The position numbers and the translations under genes are program-made. From NCBI GenBank assembly GCA_047967505.1, contig CM106541.1: a DNA stretch of 64,000 nucleotides; one strand, given 5' to 3'. Positions 43,645 to 54,727 of this stretch are shown here, in pieces. The notes under the pieces are model-generated. The model did no database searches and had not been told where the DNA came from. It saw only the letters and a list, made by a program, of their open reading frames with translations. This DNA comes from Dipteris shenzhenensis (Eukaryota > Polypodiophyta > Polypodiopsida > Gleicheniales). How positions within the stretch are numbered: the first letter of the stretch is position 1; the number at the start of each line of letters is the position of its first letter.

Positions 43645-44249
43645 TCATTCATATACATCCTTATGGAGGCGTGGCCAAAAGTAACGTGCATTAAGAATTC
43701 TCCTAGCTGTGCTCGCTGAAGCAAAATGACCGGAGCATTCATGACACATTTCTAGGATTCTCCTAGTCTCCATGGGATGGACCACCCGACGGAGCACCTT
43801 GTCTTTTCCCAATTTATAAAGAATGTCATCAACAATAGTATAGGGACAAGCCTTTCTTACCAATCTTTGCTTCTGTTGTGGAGTTAACCCTCGAGGAAAC
43901 ATGCCTTCTTCCACATATTGCTGAACATCTTGCAGTTTTGGCCATCCAGTGTCTATCAAAGAAACCACCCCCCAGTCTTGTACTACAATGGCTTGAGTAG
44001 CTAACTCATCTGCCCTTTGATTTTCTTTTTTGTTTATATGAACAAACTTGCAAAAATCAAATTGACTACATAGTGCCATAGCCTTTTGAATAAGCTCCTT
44101 CAGGACTTCTTGTCCTGTAATGCCCTTGCATTTGCTTTATAATAAGCTGAGAATCTCCTTTCTTTAACTTGACTTTGGAGACAACCCTCCAAACTAAGAA
44201 TCAAAGCATTATACTCAGCTGCATTGTTAGTTGTGATACCTGGAAGCTC
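43645..44249 (-). pseudogene. G1 second RNase H (C-terminal part) and integrase zinc domain
   Basis: The minus strand continues the extra RNase H: ITTNNAAEYNALI, GDSQLIIKQ, HINKKENQRADELATQA. After a linker comes the integrase zinc domain (CHECSGHFA and, after an in-frame TGA at 43645-43647, CRSCKVCQKF). The frame is shifted near 44100. The first part of this RNase H is at 48637-48760, on the other side of LINE-C1. Confidence 0.8.
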
Positions 44250-44339
44250 AGCCACCCCTCACCCGCTTAGCCTCTCTGCCTCAACCCCCCTCACCCACTC
44301 AACCTTTCCACCGTTCAGTCACTTTGTCCCATAGGCCCG

Positions 44340-45060
44340 CGAGGCCTTGTGTCGACGTTAATATCTCTCCGCTACCCCCGCTCAGCCCTCCGCTACCCTT
44401 GCTCAGCCCCCCTGCTACCCCTTGCTCAGCCCTCCGCTACCCTCTGCTATCCCCCCCCGCTCAGCCCTCCGCTACCCTCGCTCAGCCCCCCCACTACCCC
44501 CCGCTCAGCCCTCCGCTACCCTCGCTCAGCCCCCTTGCTCAGCCCTCCGCTACCCTCTGCTAACCACCACCCCCCCCCTCAGCCCTCCGCTACCCCTCCG
44601 CCACCCTCGCTCAACCCCCCCGCTAAGCCCCTGCTACCCTCTGCTACCCCCTTGCTCAGCCCTTCGCCACCCTCCGCTACCCCCTCCCCCTACCCCCCGC
44701 TCAGCCCTCCCTGGGCGCTGCTGTAGCTACCTGCACCCCCCTTCTTGCTCCTCGCTCTCGCTTTCGCTCAACCCCTCGCTCCCCTCAGCCCCCTTAGCCC
44801 CCCGCCCCTCGCTCCTGCTCAGTCTTTCTTCTCGCTACCCGCACCCCCCCTCCTCGCTCCTTGCTCCCGCTCAGTCCCTCGCTCCCCTCGGCCACCCCTC
44901 GCTCTCCGCTACCCCCTCACTCAGCCACCACTGACCTCCCTCCCTCCTTTTCCGCTCATTCACCGCCCCCCCCTCCCCTTCTCTGCTCCCCTCGCCACCC
45001 CTTTTTTTTTTTTTTGAAGGGAAAAAAAAAAAAAAGGAAACCCAACCACCTTTAAAAAAA
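44340..45060 (+). repeat. C-rich leader of LINE-C1
   Basis: Irregular tandem units of the type GCTCAGCCCTCCGCTACCC repeat across 44360-44720 and decay after that. T14 and A14 runs six bases apart (45001-45032) form a potential hairpin, and another A run follows at 45054. Long Pro/Ser/Leu open frames here are composition artefacts. Confidence 0.8.
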
Positions 45061-45275
45061 AAAAATCCTCGCCATCTTAGCCTCTCCTCCTTCTCCACCT
45101 CTTGGCTGCCTCTCCACTTCAGGCTTCCGCACTACCTCTCCACCACCTCGCACTAGACGTGCCTCCCATTATGGGGGGGGAATCGGTGCTCCTGCTCCCG
45201 GCTGAACATTAACGGGACAAAGCCAAGAAAGATGAAAATAACAACAACAAAAAAAAGCAAACAACACAACTGAAT

Positions 45276-46388
45276 TTGGAGGATGTGAACACACGTTACA
45301 ATCGAAGTGGACTCAGGGTAAACAACAAGGCAAAGGTAGGACCCGCCTCAGCTTCTTCAGCATCTATCTCTACCTCAACCTCAACCTCAACCTCAACTCC
45401 CGCTACAGTGTCAGTTTCGTTTTCAGCTCCAACCTCAACTCCCTCTATCTCTATCTCTACTTCGACTTTAGTCCCCGCTTCAGGCCCAGCTCTAGTTCCA
45501 GTCTCAGCTCCATCTACATCTACGATCAGTGACATACTCATGCCCATGGCGCCGGTTGTTGTTCCCTTTCCCTCTTCTCCTGTTACAGCTCTCGCACAGC
45601 TTATGACACCTACTTCGGAGGTGTCATACACTGTGCCGCATTACGCTTCACTCTACCCTCTCCCTCTCAGTCAGCCCACCCTCCCATACCCTGTTGGGAC
45701 TGCCTCATCCATTCCAATGTCATCTCCGTTTCTCACTCAGCCACCGTCCAGTTTTTGGACTCAGTCCCACTCTTTCATGCCACAGTCACCACAGTTTCAG
45801 CATGGACATGGGTGGACTGACACACCAGAGGCCGGTGAGACCCTACTCATGGAGATACATAGTTTTCGTGAGCGTGAGATGGAGCTGGCTCGCTTCGCAC
45901 GGGAGTAGGTCCGCTTCATACGTCCGCTTCATACAGGAGTAGGCTAGGGCCATTTGGGAGCAGAGCCGCATCATACAGGAGTAGGCTAGGGCCATTTGGG
46001 AGCAGGCAGGTCTTATTCGGGACTCAGACAGGATATCATGCAGCTCCAACAGGAGGTCACGGCCATACACACTGCCCCAGGGAGTACCCCGGTGGTCGAG
46101 GCACAGATTGCGAGCATGCAATCTGCTATTGAGGAGACTTCTAGATGGGTTGACGTGGCGAAACGGGAATCCGCAATGGTCACCGTTTCGGCTACCCTCA
46201 TGGAGCAGCAACAGAGAGCCAGTAAGGCTCTGAACATCAGAGTACGCGGGATCCCACGCACTGAGGCTACACCGATGGTAGATGCAACTGCGTTCGTGAT
46301 CGCTACCTTGGGTGTGGCTGAGCATAGGATAGAGAGGGCATGGCGGGTGGGGAGAGATCCCAACCGAGAGCAACCCCTGATCATATGA
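45276..46388 (+). pseudogene. LINE-C1 ORF1, coiled-coil protein with RRM-like end
   Basis: The ATG at 45276 opens a Ser/Thr/Pro-rich N-terminal half with a (TST)n run. TAG at 45906-45908 stops it. The frame at 45996-46388 encodes a coiled-coil-like part (LRQDIMQLQQEVTAIH) followed by NIRVRGIPRTEAT, FVIATLGV and RAWRVGR. That end resembles the RNA-binding core of L1 ORF1 proteins. No zinc knuckle is present, unlike LINE-A and LINE-B. Short repeats of ATACAGGAGTAGGCTAGGGCCATTTGGGAGCAG (45931-46005) broke the middle. Confidence 0.7.
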
Positions 46389-46589
46389 TTTCATGACACT
46401 CAGGCACGACTTTCAGCTCTACGATGCAGGTCAGTCCTTCGAGATCAGCCAGCGATCTCTATGGATGAGGACCTCACACCTCTACACGTGCAACGGGATC
46501 AAGTCTGAAAGGAGGGCAAGTGGGCAGTGGTACGAGAGGGACGACTTCTTACAGGCCCCCATAGGACACCTACCCCCTCCCCTACATAG

Positions 46590-47570
46590 GGAAGCGGGGC
46601 CTATGAGACTCAGATATCCGAGACCCTATCCTGCACCATTTGGAACTGTAATGGTACCTTATGGTCAGAACCAGGGAACTTCTCAGAATCCTATACAGGC
46701 CATGACATAGTCTTCTATACAGAGACACATCAGAGTCCACATCAGAGTCCAAAGCGCCCTCTCCCAATAGTCAGCGGATATACATAGGAGTGTGCCTACA
46801 GAGATGAGACGAGGGGGTACAGGAGGAGTTCGAGGTTCAGGTGGAGTTGCAGTCCTTTTTAGATCCACACTTTGGGGGATCATTTCAGTAGAGCAGGGAG
46901 ATACATATTGCAGAATTCTTTGGATCCGAATACGACACATGGACAGCCATGATCTGTTTGTCGCAGTTTGCTACTTCCCCCCGGAGATCTCCCACTTTGC
47001 CAGAGATATTCGAGGTGATGATGAGACATCCCCATTTGCTGCCCTTTATCAGTCCATCGTTGACTTTTCTAGCCGCGGAGAAGTCCTTCTAGTGGGGAAC
47101 TTCAACGCGAGGACAAGGACACGTCGGGTACCACTTCTTAATTTCAAAGATGATTCCACTCTACTGGCAGATGTTGACCTTGAGGAGGTAGGTATGCTAC
47201 GGGTTTCGGCTGATAGGCGAGATTCACTCTCATCCTATGGGCAGGCCCTATTAGACCTAGGCAGAATACATGATGTCATTATCTATAATGCTCTTGACAG
47301 ATGGCCCGCTTCAGGTGGTTTCACATGCTTTCCACATGGGGGAGCCTCCAGTGTTGTTGATGACATCATGGAATCCCCTGTCTTCACATCTCGCATTACT
47401 GACTTCACTGTAGCACCTCTCCCCCCAGGGGCTGATCACACATACCTTTTCTTTTGCATCTCTACCTCCCTTCGCACAGCACCTTCCACCCCACTCAGTG
47501 CTTACTCCACCTACCGCGATATACGCTTTGATCTTCTTTCTCTCTCCTCTTATCACACGAGATCAACCAG
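46590..47570 (+). pseudogene. LINE-C1 ORF2 endonuclease domain
   Basis: AP-type endonuclease: GGVAVLF, VAVCYFPPE, LLVGNFNART (usual GDFNA with D changed to N) and SSVVDDIM, ending in GADHTYLFF. An upstream segment near 46625-46700 may be its start. The changed GDFN motif suggests an inactive nuclease. The frame ends soon after, at the RT deletion. Confidence 0.75.
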
Positions 47571-48080
47571 GTTATCCGTGAGGATCTACTATAGCTACAT
47601 ACTTTTCGGACTTGGTTGGAACCGAGTGAATTCCCAGTGAAGCTTAGCTTCTACAGAGATCACTTCTTACATATCACAGCGGAGGGTTTCATTGACCCAC
47701 CAAGATACACACAGATTCACCAACCCCACTCGATGAGGATCTCTCTTGGGCAGATCCGGGTCTCTTCACACAGACTTCGCATCGAGAGCGGCAGAGCAGA
47801 GTGACTACCCAGGGAGCGGCGCATATGCACACTATGTGACATACAGAAGGTTGAGACAGAGGAGCATTTCATCTTCAGGTGTCTTGTGTACTATGAGATC
47901 CAAGGACGTTTCCACTGCCTCTTCAGAGATAGTTATGGGATTTTAGTCCATTTCCTTTCCTACCCAGACTAGCGGTGTTTGGCACGTTTCATTCATGAGG
48001 CACTTAGACACCACGAGAGGATACTTAGAGCACGGAGACAGGAGCAGACTGCTTCCTTGGTTGATGCCTCTTAGAGCTCT
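47571..48080 (+). pseudogene. LINE-C1 ORF2 C-terminus (zinc-binding)
   Basis: Homologous to 52375-52930 in LINE-C2: PVKLSFYRDHFLHITAEGF, SMRISLGQIRVSSHRL, then in another frame CTLCDIQKVETEEHFIFRC, a C-C-H-C zinc-like site. Several stops and shifts. Confidence 0.78.
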
Positions 48081-48601
48081 ATCATGGAGTTCTTTCAACT
48101 AGATCACATGGACCCCAACGAGATGAGGCCTCGACATGACCGTGACCCAGAGCCTATGACCCGACAGCTCAGACAGAGGGTCGATACACAGATCACACTT
48201 GGAGACATCCCCTCCTTGTTTAGAGTTGGAGCCCGACCGACGGGAGTCACAGTAGCCCTGGTTAGACACAGAGCTACGACCAGGAGACGTGCTAGGACCG
48301 CACCTCTGAGTGGCCGACATCACTCTATTGTCGACTTCATGCCTCCATTGCCTCATCCATCCTGATATGTTGTTGTTGCCGGGGATGATGATGATATTGA
48401 TGATGATGCTGAGATTGATATATAGTCGACCATCGATATGACTATGTTGTACTTAGGACTTAGTACTACCATTCTGCATTTTTTGCATTTTTTGCATTTT
48501 ACATTTTGCATTGGTATGGACGCTCATTTAGTAGCTCCACTACCACAGCTCGTTGTATCAAGATTTTCACAGTCTCATAGACCCATCGATCTTCCGAAGA
48601 C

Positions 48602-48636
48602 TTTAATAAACTTTCTTTCTTTCTTTCTTTCTTGTC
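48602..48636 (+). repeat. (CTTT)n tail of LINE-C1
   Basis: TTTAATAAA followed by repeated CTTT units and then G1 sequence. The same tail occurs in LINE-C2 (53424-53455). Confidence 0.82.
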
Positions 48637-49183
48637 CTCTTGCCCACATCTCTTGACCTTTAGAATTCATCAAGACTATCCCCCCGGCTTCTTGTTGGCA
48701 TGAAGGACTAAAAGCCCCATCAAAATACAAAACAAGAGCTGTTGGTGGTGTATTTATTTCATCTTTAATGTTCTCCTTACATTTCTTTTCTTCTCCTAGA
48801 TCCTCCCATCCTGTGAGCAAATTTGCCATAGTAGACCTAGTGGTATTTTCAGTGACAAAAGAGAAAGAGAACTCTTGAAGCTCTGACAACCATTTTGTAA
48901 ATCTCCCCCCAGAATTAGGCTTGTGAACTAGATATGCTAATATAGATTGAGAGGTAAGGAAGAAAAATGGTCAAGGTAATAAATAGGAGCGAAACTTTCT
49001 GAGTGAAAACACCAAAGAGAGTGCTTGCTGCTCCATTTCTTCATACCTTGTTTCCACCTCTGTAAGTTGTCGGCTGGCATAATAGATGGGTTGCATTCTA
49101 CCTACCTCTCCTTTTTGTAGCAATACAGCACCAACTGAATGCAAAGATACACTTGGATTTACATAAAAGTCTTGAGACCACAA
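48637..49183 (-). pseudogene. G1 RNase H and start of second RNase H
   Basis: Minus strand: RNase H remains (SLHSVGAVLLQKG, YYASRQLTEVETRYEEMEQQ) from 49183 to 48971, a connecting stretch, then the second RNase H start with LVLYFDGAFSPS and GGIVLMNSKGQE at 48760-48640. LINE-C1 cuts it there. Confidence 0.78.
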
Positions 49184-49893
49184 TCAGAGGGCTTCAATAT
49201 TGGACCCTTACTCATGGCGTCCTTAAGTTTATGAGAAGACCCTTGTTGCTTCACACCCCATTGGAAAGAAACTCCTTTTCTTATCAACAAGTTCATAGGA
49301 TGCACTATCTCTGTGAAATCATCACAAAAGCATTGATAATACTTGCTTTTTCCTAGAATTCTGTGAACACCAGTGACACTCTCAGGACTTGGCAATGCCA
49401 TGATTGCTTGAACCTTGTCAGGATCTATTTGCAAGCCTTCTTCAGAGACAATATGCCCCAACAAGACTACTTTTGTTTGAGCCAAATGGCAATTGCTAGG
49501 ATTTAGACACCCTTTTGCTTCATCAATCCTAGCTAAGGCCATCTTTAACTTCTTCATGTGATCTATGCGCCAAGAATAAATGCAAAAATCATCCAAAAAT
49601 ACCCTTATGAACTTTCCCAAGTGAGGCTTGAGCACTTGACTCATGAACCTTTCAAATGTAGCTGGTGCATTGGTCAACCCAAATGGCATCAGTTTGTAAG
49701 CAAAAACTCCCCAAGGTGTGGCAAATGATGTTTTCTTTTGATCTTCCTCCTGAATACGAATTTGAAAGTACCCAGAATACCCATCACATACAGAATACAT
49801 CTCATGCCCTGCTACTTGGTCTAGTATTTCATCTTGGAACGGCAAAGGAAAATGATCTCTCTTAGTGCATGCATTCAGAGGACGAAAGTCCAC
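49159..49893 (-). pseudogene. G1 reverse transcriptase core
   Basis: Open minus-strand frame with MDFRPLNACTKRDHFPLPF, GYSGYFQI, FGLTNAPATFERFM and the catalytic FLDD at 49588-49599, then GHIVSEEGLQIDPDKV. The catalytic residues are intact. It is joined by a frameshift at about 49880 to the upstream frame (49875-51327). Confidence 0.88.
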
Positions 49894-51327
49894 ACAAACC
49901 CGCCACTTATTGGTGTGACAACTACAGGAGAGATCAATTCTAAATCATCAACACGAAAGATGAATCCCGCCTCAAGTAGTTGTGTTGCCTCTTTCTTTAG
50001 TGCCTCAGCTTGGATCACCCCCAATTGCCTTAAGCATTGCACAACTGGCTTGCTTTCTGGCTTCAACTCAATCTTGTGCTCCATAAGAGAGATTGGTCGA
50101 ATCTGTGAATAGCTTGTTGCAAAGAGACATGGAAAATCATCTAATATATCCAAGTATTGGAGCTTCTCACTACCTGATAGAGAATCACCAAGAAGCTCTT
50201 CATTGCATTGGCATCGTTTAGTGTGCTCCACATCCTCCACATAAAGTGTCTCTACAGGATCTTCTTGTACCACCACCTTGTTCCCTCCTGACTCATCCCG
50301 ATTAGCACCAAGACAAAGACCAAAGGCCACTCCTTCCACCTCACCCTCTAAGCTAGACTCCTCGGAGCTACACCCTGTCTCTTCTTCTTCATCGGTTAAG
50401 TCAAAGCTTGAACTCTCTGATATTGAAGACTCCTCCTTGACAACTTCCTTTTCGCGGCTTCTGATGTTGTAGCGCACCTTCTTATCATTTCCCTGCAAAA
50501 TCAATTCTCCAGTATCCCGCTTTTGAACAGCCTTCACCTTGCGTAGCCAAGGCCTTCTCAAAATGAATGGATAGGCACGTGCATCTGGCTTGGTAGGGAT
50601 CACCTGAAAAGTAGTCGGCACAGAAATTCCACATACATCCACTTCTAGATTCTTCATAACTCCCAAGGTCTTTACCCTAGTGTTATCAGCCAATTTGATG
50701 CGATAAGGAGAGGTAGTACTAGAGTATTTTAAATCAGCATCTATCATGGTCTTCTCACTCATGACATTAATCGATGCATCTCCATCAATGTACACATTAG
50801 AAATCACTTGACCATCAATGATCACATCAACCATAGGTACATCATCACCAACATCTATATCTACATTTTGAACAACAGGAATGGATCTTTTCTTCTTTTT
50901 CTTCTTTGACACTCTTGTGCTTGCTAGCTTTCCCCATTCTTTCCGTAGTTTCGGAAACAGAGCAAGTAATTGACCAAAGGTGATATGAGCTTTCTTCTCT
51001 TTAAGGTCGGACAACAAGTCATAGCTTCCAATGCCTTGTCCTAAAGGAAAGTCTGACTGGCTAATTCTCCTTCTAGATGCCCTCTTTTTCTTAATACGGC
51101 GTTCCTCTTCTTGATGTTCCTCATCTACTTCTTCCTTGCTTTCTTCTTCTTCTTTTGCTTTACCACGCCCCCGTTTAGCCATCATTACCTCTCTTTCTTC
51201 ATCCCCTGAAGAAGCTTCTAACAAGGATACTTGTTTTTCTTCTTTCTTTCTTAATCTAGGACACTCAGGGCGATAGTGACCTTTTCCATTACATTCATAG
51301 CAAGTGACCCTTTCCATTACATTCCAG
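49875..51327 (-). pseudogene. G1 zinc knuckle, protease and RT start
   Basis: Minus strand from 51327: knuckle CYECNGKGHYRPEC (51257-51298), a Lys/Glu-rich linker with a nuclear-signal-like KKKKKKR, and the protease with VYIDGDASINVMSE (DGD where relatives have DGG or DTG). The protease ends ARAYPFILRRPWL. An acidic spacer and the RT start follow (EHKIELKPESKPV). The frame is otherwise long and open for about 490 codons. Confidence 0.83.
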
Positions 51328-53133
51328 CGACTTTGTGACTTGGGATTCAATGGGGAGATTCAATGGGCGATCATGGCCTTGTATGAGAGAGTCACAGGTA
51401 GAGTCAGGACACGGGCGGGGCTGTCGGGGGAAGTACGCAATACGATAGGGGTGAAGCAGGGGTGTCCTTTGTCTCCGACACTCTTTGGTCTCTATATCGA
51501 TGAGTTAGAGATGTACATACAGACGATGGGTGGTACAGGTTCTTTACTGGCAGGATCCACGATACCGATTCTCCTCTATGCAGATGACGTGGTTCTTATT
51601 TCTTCCTCCCAACAGGGTTTACAAGCACATCTCCATGCACTCCACAGCTTTTGTCAGGACAGAGGGTTGTCTGTAAACCTTGGGAAGACCAAAGTCATGG
51701 TCTTCAACACGTCATACCAGGTTTATAGGAGAGGTGAGTTCTCTTTCACATTTGATGGGCAGGAGGTGGAGCTAGTCAGGGAGTATACATATTTGGGTGC
51801 CACATTTAGAGGTCCAGTCTTCACCATGACGCATGCAGCACGAGATAGGATCAGTAGAGGGTATGCCGCCTTGGCTCTTCTCGAGAGGTAGTGTGCACAG
51901 TCACATTTCCAGCATCCCGACATGAAGTCCTTACTTTTCGATACGCTGGTGAGACCTGCAGTCATGTATGCTAGCCCCTTTTGAGCAGGAGATCTCAGTG
52001 TTGCAGATTGGAGACGAGTAGAGAGGTTACAGATCATCATGTTCTCCAGATTGATCAGAGCGAAACCCGCGGTACCGCATCAGATTACGTTCGCAGAGTT
52101 CGGAGCTACACCCCTAGCGCTAGATGCAGCATTTCAGTCAGTTACATACTTGCATAGGATCAGGGCGCTCGGATACTCAGCAGCAGGCAGAGCACGATTA
52201 CCGTGGCTAGCACTGACATCCTCGCAGATGTTAGCGGAGAGAGGTCATACTTTTTGTTGGTACCACACACTCTCCACATGGCTCACCTCGCTGGGCTTGG
52301 ATATGGATAGGCTGCCACCATTTCGATACAGCATAGATGCCCCTCGCCTCCCTCTCACTCGACATGAGCTCAGCCAGGTTATCAGGGCAGATTTGTTGCA
52401 GCTACACACGTTTCGCACTTGGGTTCATCCCACGGAGCTTCCTACGAAGATGGCCACATATCGTGACCATTTTCTCAGGATTTCAGAGGATGGCTTCATC
52501 ATATCCCCAGGATATATCGGCGTTCATATGTCGCACTCACTCAGGATTGCCTTGGGCCAGCTCAAGGTATCTTCCCACAGATTAGACGTTGAGGCCGGCA
52601 GGATGCGTCGTACAGCTACCGGACATAGACCCAGGCGAGAGACTAGGATATGCCCTTGTTGCACTATGGGGGAGGTGGAGACTGAGGAGCACTTTGTTTG
52701 CAGATGCCCTTTATATTATGAGATCTGTGGCAGATTTCACTGTTTATTTGGGCACGGATTTGGACCTCTCTCTCGGATTATGGAGTATGAGGATCAGTAT
52801 TGCTTAGCGTTGTTCATCAGAGAGATCACCAGATACAGAGAGAGATTCTTCAGAGAGCACCGTCGCATCCCTGCCAGAGACCTGGTTATTCATGAGGAGC
52901 AGGACGAGGCGCAGGACCATGAGCACAGAGATAGCCCATCCTGCCAGAGAGCACCGATGGTTCCACCCCGAGGATGTACATATGACATGATCCGGCAGCA
53001 CCGCAGGATGATCTTACACAGAGGCCGTACCCGTCGCTTTATTTCTAGACGACGGAGGATGATGGCAGATTTTCGGAGGAGAGTGCTCCATGGAGACTTG
53101 GCACCGCCAGCAGCCCATTTGACACTTGCCTAG
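51328..53133 (+). pseudogene. LINE-C2 ORF2: RT palm to C-terminus
   Basis: The frame opens in RT with LCDLGFNGEIQWAI, then GVKQGCPLSPTLFGLYIDEL and the catalytic YADD at 51578-51589. GLSVNLGKTKVMVF follows. Two stops (TAG at 51889-51891 and a TGA near 51982) lie in the same phase as the frame 52039-53133. That frame holds the C-terminal part with the zinc-like CPCCTMGEVETEEHFVCRC and an arginine-rich tail. The short GVKQGCPLSP/IDELE form and the C-terminus differ from LINE-A and LINE-B, so this is a separate clade. Confidence 0.83.
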
Positions 53134-53423
53134 ATCTTCACACTCATGGCAGGAGGCATGGTCGATGGCCATGACTTCCATCATTTCTTTGGATCACAGA
53201 CCCCTTAGGGAAGACGATGTTCCTCATATTTCATATTTTACATTTTGTATCCAGGCATTTTTGGTACTCTATTTCATTTCATTTTGTATCTAGGATTTTT
53301 GTAGCCATTTTTGGCATCTTAGCGATATTACGATGAGGCCACCTAGTTGGCGCATCGTTGATGATGTATTTTCCTTTCGGATGATTTTGTGTCCCATAGG
53401 CCATGTATGGCCTTCCGTGGACC

Positions 53424-53455
53424 TTTAATAAAATTTCTTTCTTTCTTTCTTTCCT
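53424..53455 (+). repeat. (CTTT)n tail of LINE-C2
   Basis: TTTAATAAAATTTCTTTCTTTC then CCTACTC of G1. Same tail type as LINE-C1. Confidence 0.82.
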
Positions 53456-53773
53456 ACTCTTATCTCGAGGCCTATCTTCACTCTTTGGTACTCTAGGTTG
53501 TCGTGCATTAACCAAATGCAATTTCAAATCAGCAAACTCTGCCATCAATTGGGAGATATTATGATCTAACTCAGAGGACTTTGGTACCTGAGGAGTGCCC
53601 ATCACCTCCACCTTAGAAGTTAAAGCTGTTGAAGACACAAAAGAGGATTCGATCTTTAGAGAAGCTTCTTTCTTGGTCGCAATGCGAAGCACCTCCACGT
53701 ATGTTGTTGGATCTTTACTCATTACTTTTGAGTGAAGACGAGGCTCCAAAGCCATAATAAATTTGCTCATCAA
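53456..53773 (-). pseudogene. G1 gag, C-terminal remnant
   Basis: Minus strand: FIMALEPRLHSKVM and YVEVLRIATKKEASLKIE, then a polar tail, cut by LINE-C2 at DKSRK. The gag N-terminus and the primer site are missing: LTR sequence leads straight into the middle of gag at 53773. Confidence 0.75.
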
Positions 53774-53775
53774 CC

Positions 53776-54727
53776 TTTAAGACTTTGAAAGAAAGAAAAG
53801 GGAAGAGAGACTCAAGAGAGGGAATACGAAGTGATCTTCATTGTCAATAGAGTGAGACTTCACTCCAATGCAACTCAAAATACTACAAACACAAGGGAGA
53901 AGAAGAGGTTTCATACGTACAAGAGGGAACGGAAGCTCCAAGACTACTCATAGAGAGAGAATGAACTAGAGAGAGATGGACTCAAGAGTCTACATAAGAG
54001 AATATCTACAAGAGGGAGAGAAGGCTCATGGAAGAGGCTTGAGGAGACTAGAGCTATAGCAACATGAGGCCTAATGGTGGAGAGATGATGAACAAGGGAG
54101 AGGAGGGCTCCTTTCATAGAGATTTTGTCACCCTCCTTCACCCATTTACAATTGCTGCCTGTAGATTCTTTTCCCTGTCAATCACATAAGCCCATATGTC
54201 ACCATCCATGTCTTTTCTGGCTACTCTTACCATGTGTCCCATCAAAAGATGCTCAAGACTCTTAAAATATTGAGAAAGTCAACAGTCTCCGCACATGGAG
54301 CCCATAGGGACCCTCTCTTTTCCATATGTCTACATTCTCCTTATTCCACATGGGAATTCTACAAGGATTCCTTTTGACTCCACACTCCTCCACATGCCTT
54401 CCATACGCTTGGCATGTGGCCTCTCTTATATTATTGGAGCACATGGACATGAGCCCACCTCTTTATATGACTCACTCTTCCTATTTTCTAAAAATCTCAT
54501 AATATCCCATACACAAATAACTCTCACCCCATACCAAGGTATTTATAATTCATACCTATGGTATTTACATTGATCCATTTCACTCATTCTCTCAATCCCA
54601 TACAATATCTTAGAAAATAGAAATAAGTGAGAGTCGCTAGGCTATCACTTGATAGTCAAACTCTTATCAAACATAGAAGAAAACAATACGAATGCCAAAT
54701 AAATAAATATCAATTTTTGGCATCGTA
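53776..54727 (-). repeat. G1 5' LTR
   Basis: About 950 bp matching 35233-36351, with a 190-bp deletion at about 54566 and many substitutions. Its outer end, near GGCATCGTA (54719-54727), is less well preserved than in the 3' LTR. Confidence 0.8.

Larger units (their letters stand above)
44250..48636 (+). mobile_element. LINE-C1, non-LTR retrotransposon with its RT deleted
   Basis: A third LINE family, plus strand. It has a C-rich leader (44250-45060), ORF1 (45276-46388), endonuclease (about 46790-47470) and the ORF2 C-terminus (about 47560-48080). The 3' UTR ends in TTTAATAAA and a (CTTT)n tail (48602-48636). Comparison with LINE-C2 shows that the RT and everything up to the QVI-RxDLLQLHTFRTW block are missing between about 47540 and 47570. 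It is inserted in the second RNase H of G1. Confidence 0.83.
51328..53455 (+). mobile_element. LINE-C2, 5'-truncated non-LTR retrotransposon
   Basis: Begins inside RT and ends in TTTAATAAAA plus (CTTT)n. It is inserted between gag and the knuckle of G1, in the orientation opposite to G1, like LINE-C1. The short phrase CCTTTTCCATTACATTC is repeated at the left joint (51282-51298 and 51307-51323), perhaps part of the insertion event. Confidence 0.83.
35233..54727 (-). mobile_element. G1, Ty3/gypsy element of Tat type, interrupted by G2 and two LINE-C copies
   Basis: On the minus strand: 5' LTR (54727-53776), gag remnant (53773-53456), knuckle, protease, RT (51327-49159), RNase H (49183-48971), a second RNase H-like domain (48760-48637 and 44249-43980), integrase (43980-43079 and 36789-36367), polypurine tract and 3' LTR (36351-35233). 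The second RNase H before integrase is the hallmark of the plant Tat lineage. Insertions: LINE-C2 (51328-53455), LINE-C1 (44250-48636), G2 (36795-43073). Without them the element is about 6.7 kb; the gag start and primer site are missing. Confidence 0.85.

Noticed and set aside
44324-45017. Pro/Ser/Leu-rich frames of 80-170 codons
   Set aside because: Products of the GCTCAGCCCTCCGCTACCC array; three frames open at once.
45001-45032. T14/A14 hairpin as a transcription terminator
   Set aside because: Lies inside the LINE-C1 leader and has no GC stem or gene before it. Better read as homopolymer expansion.
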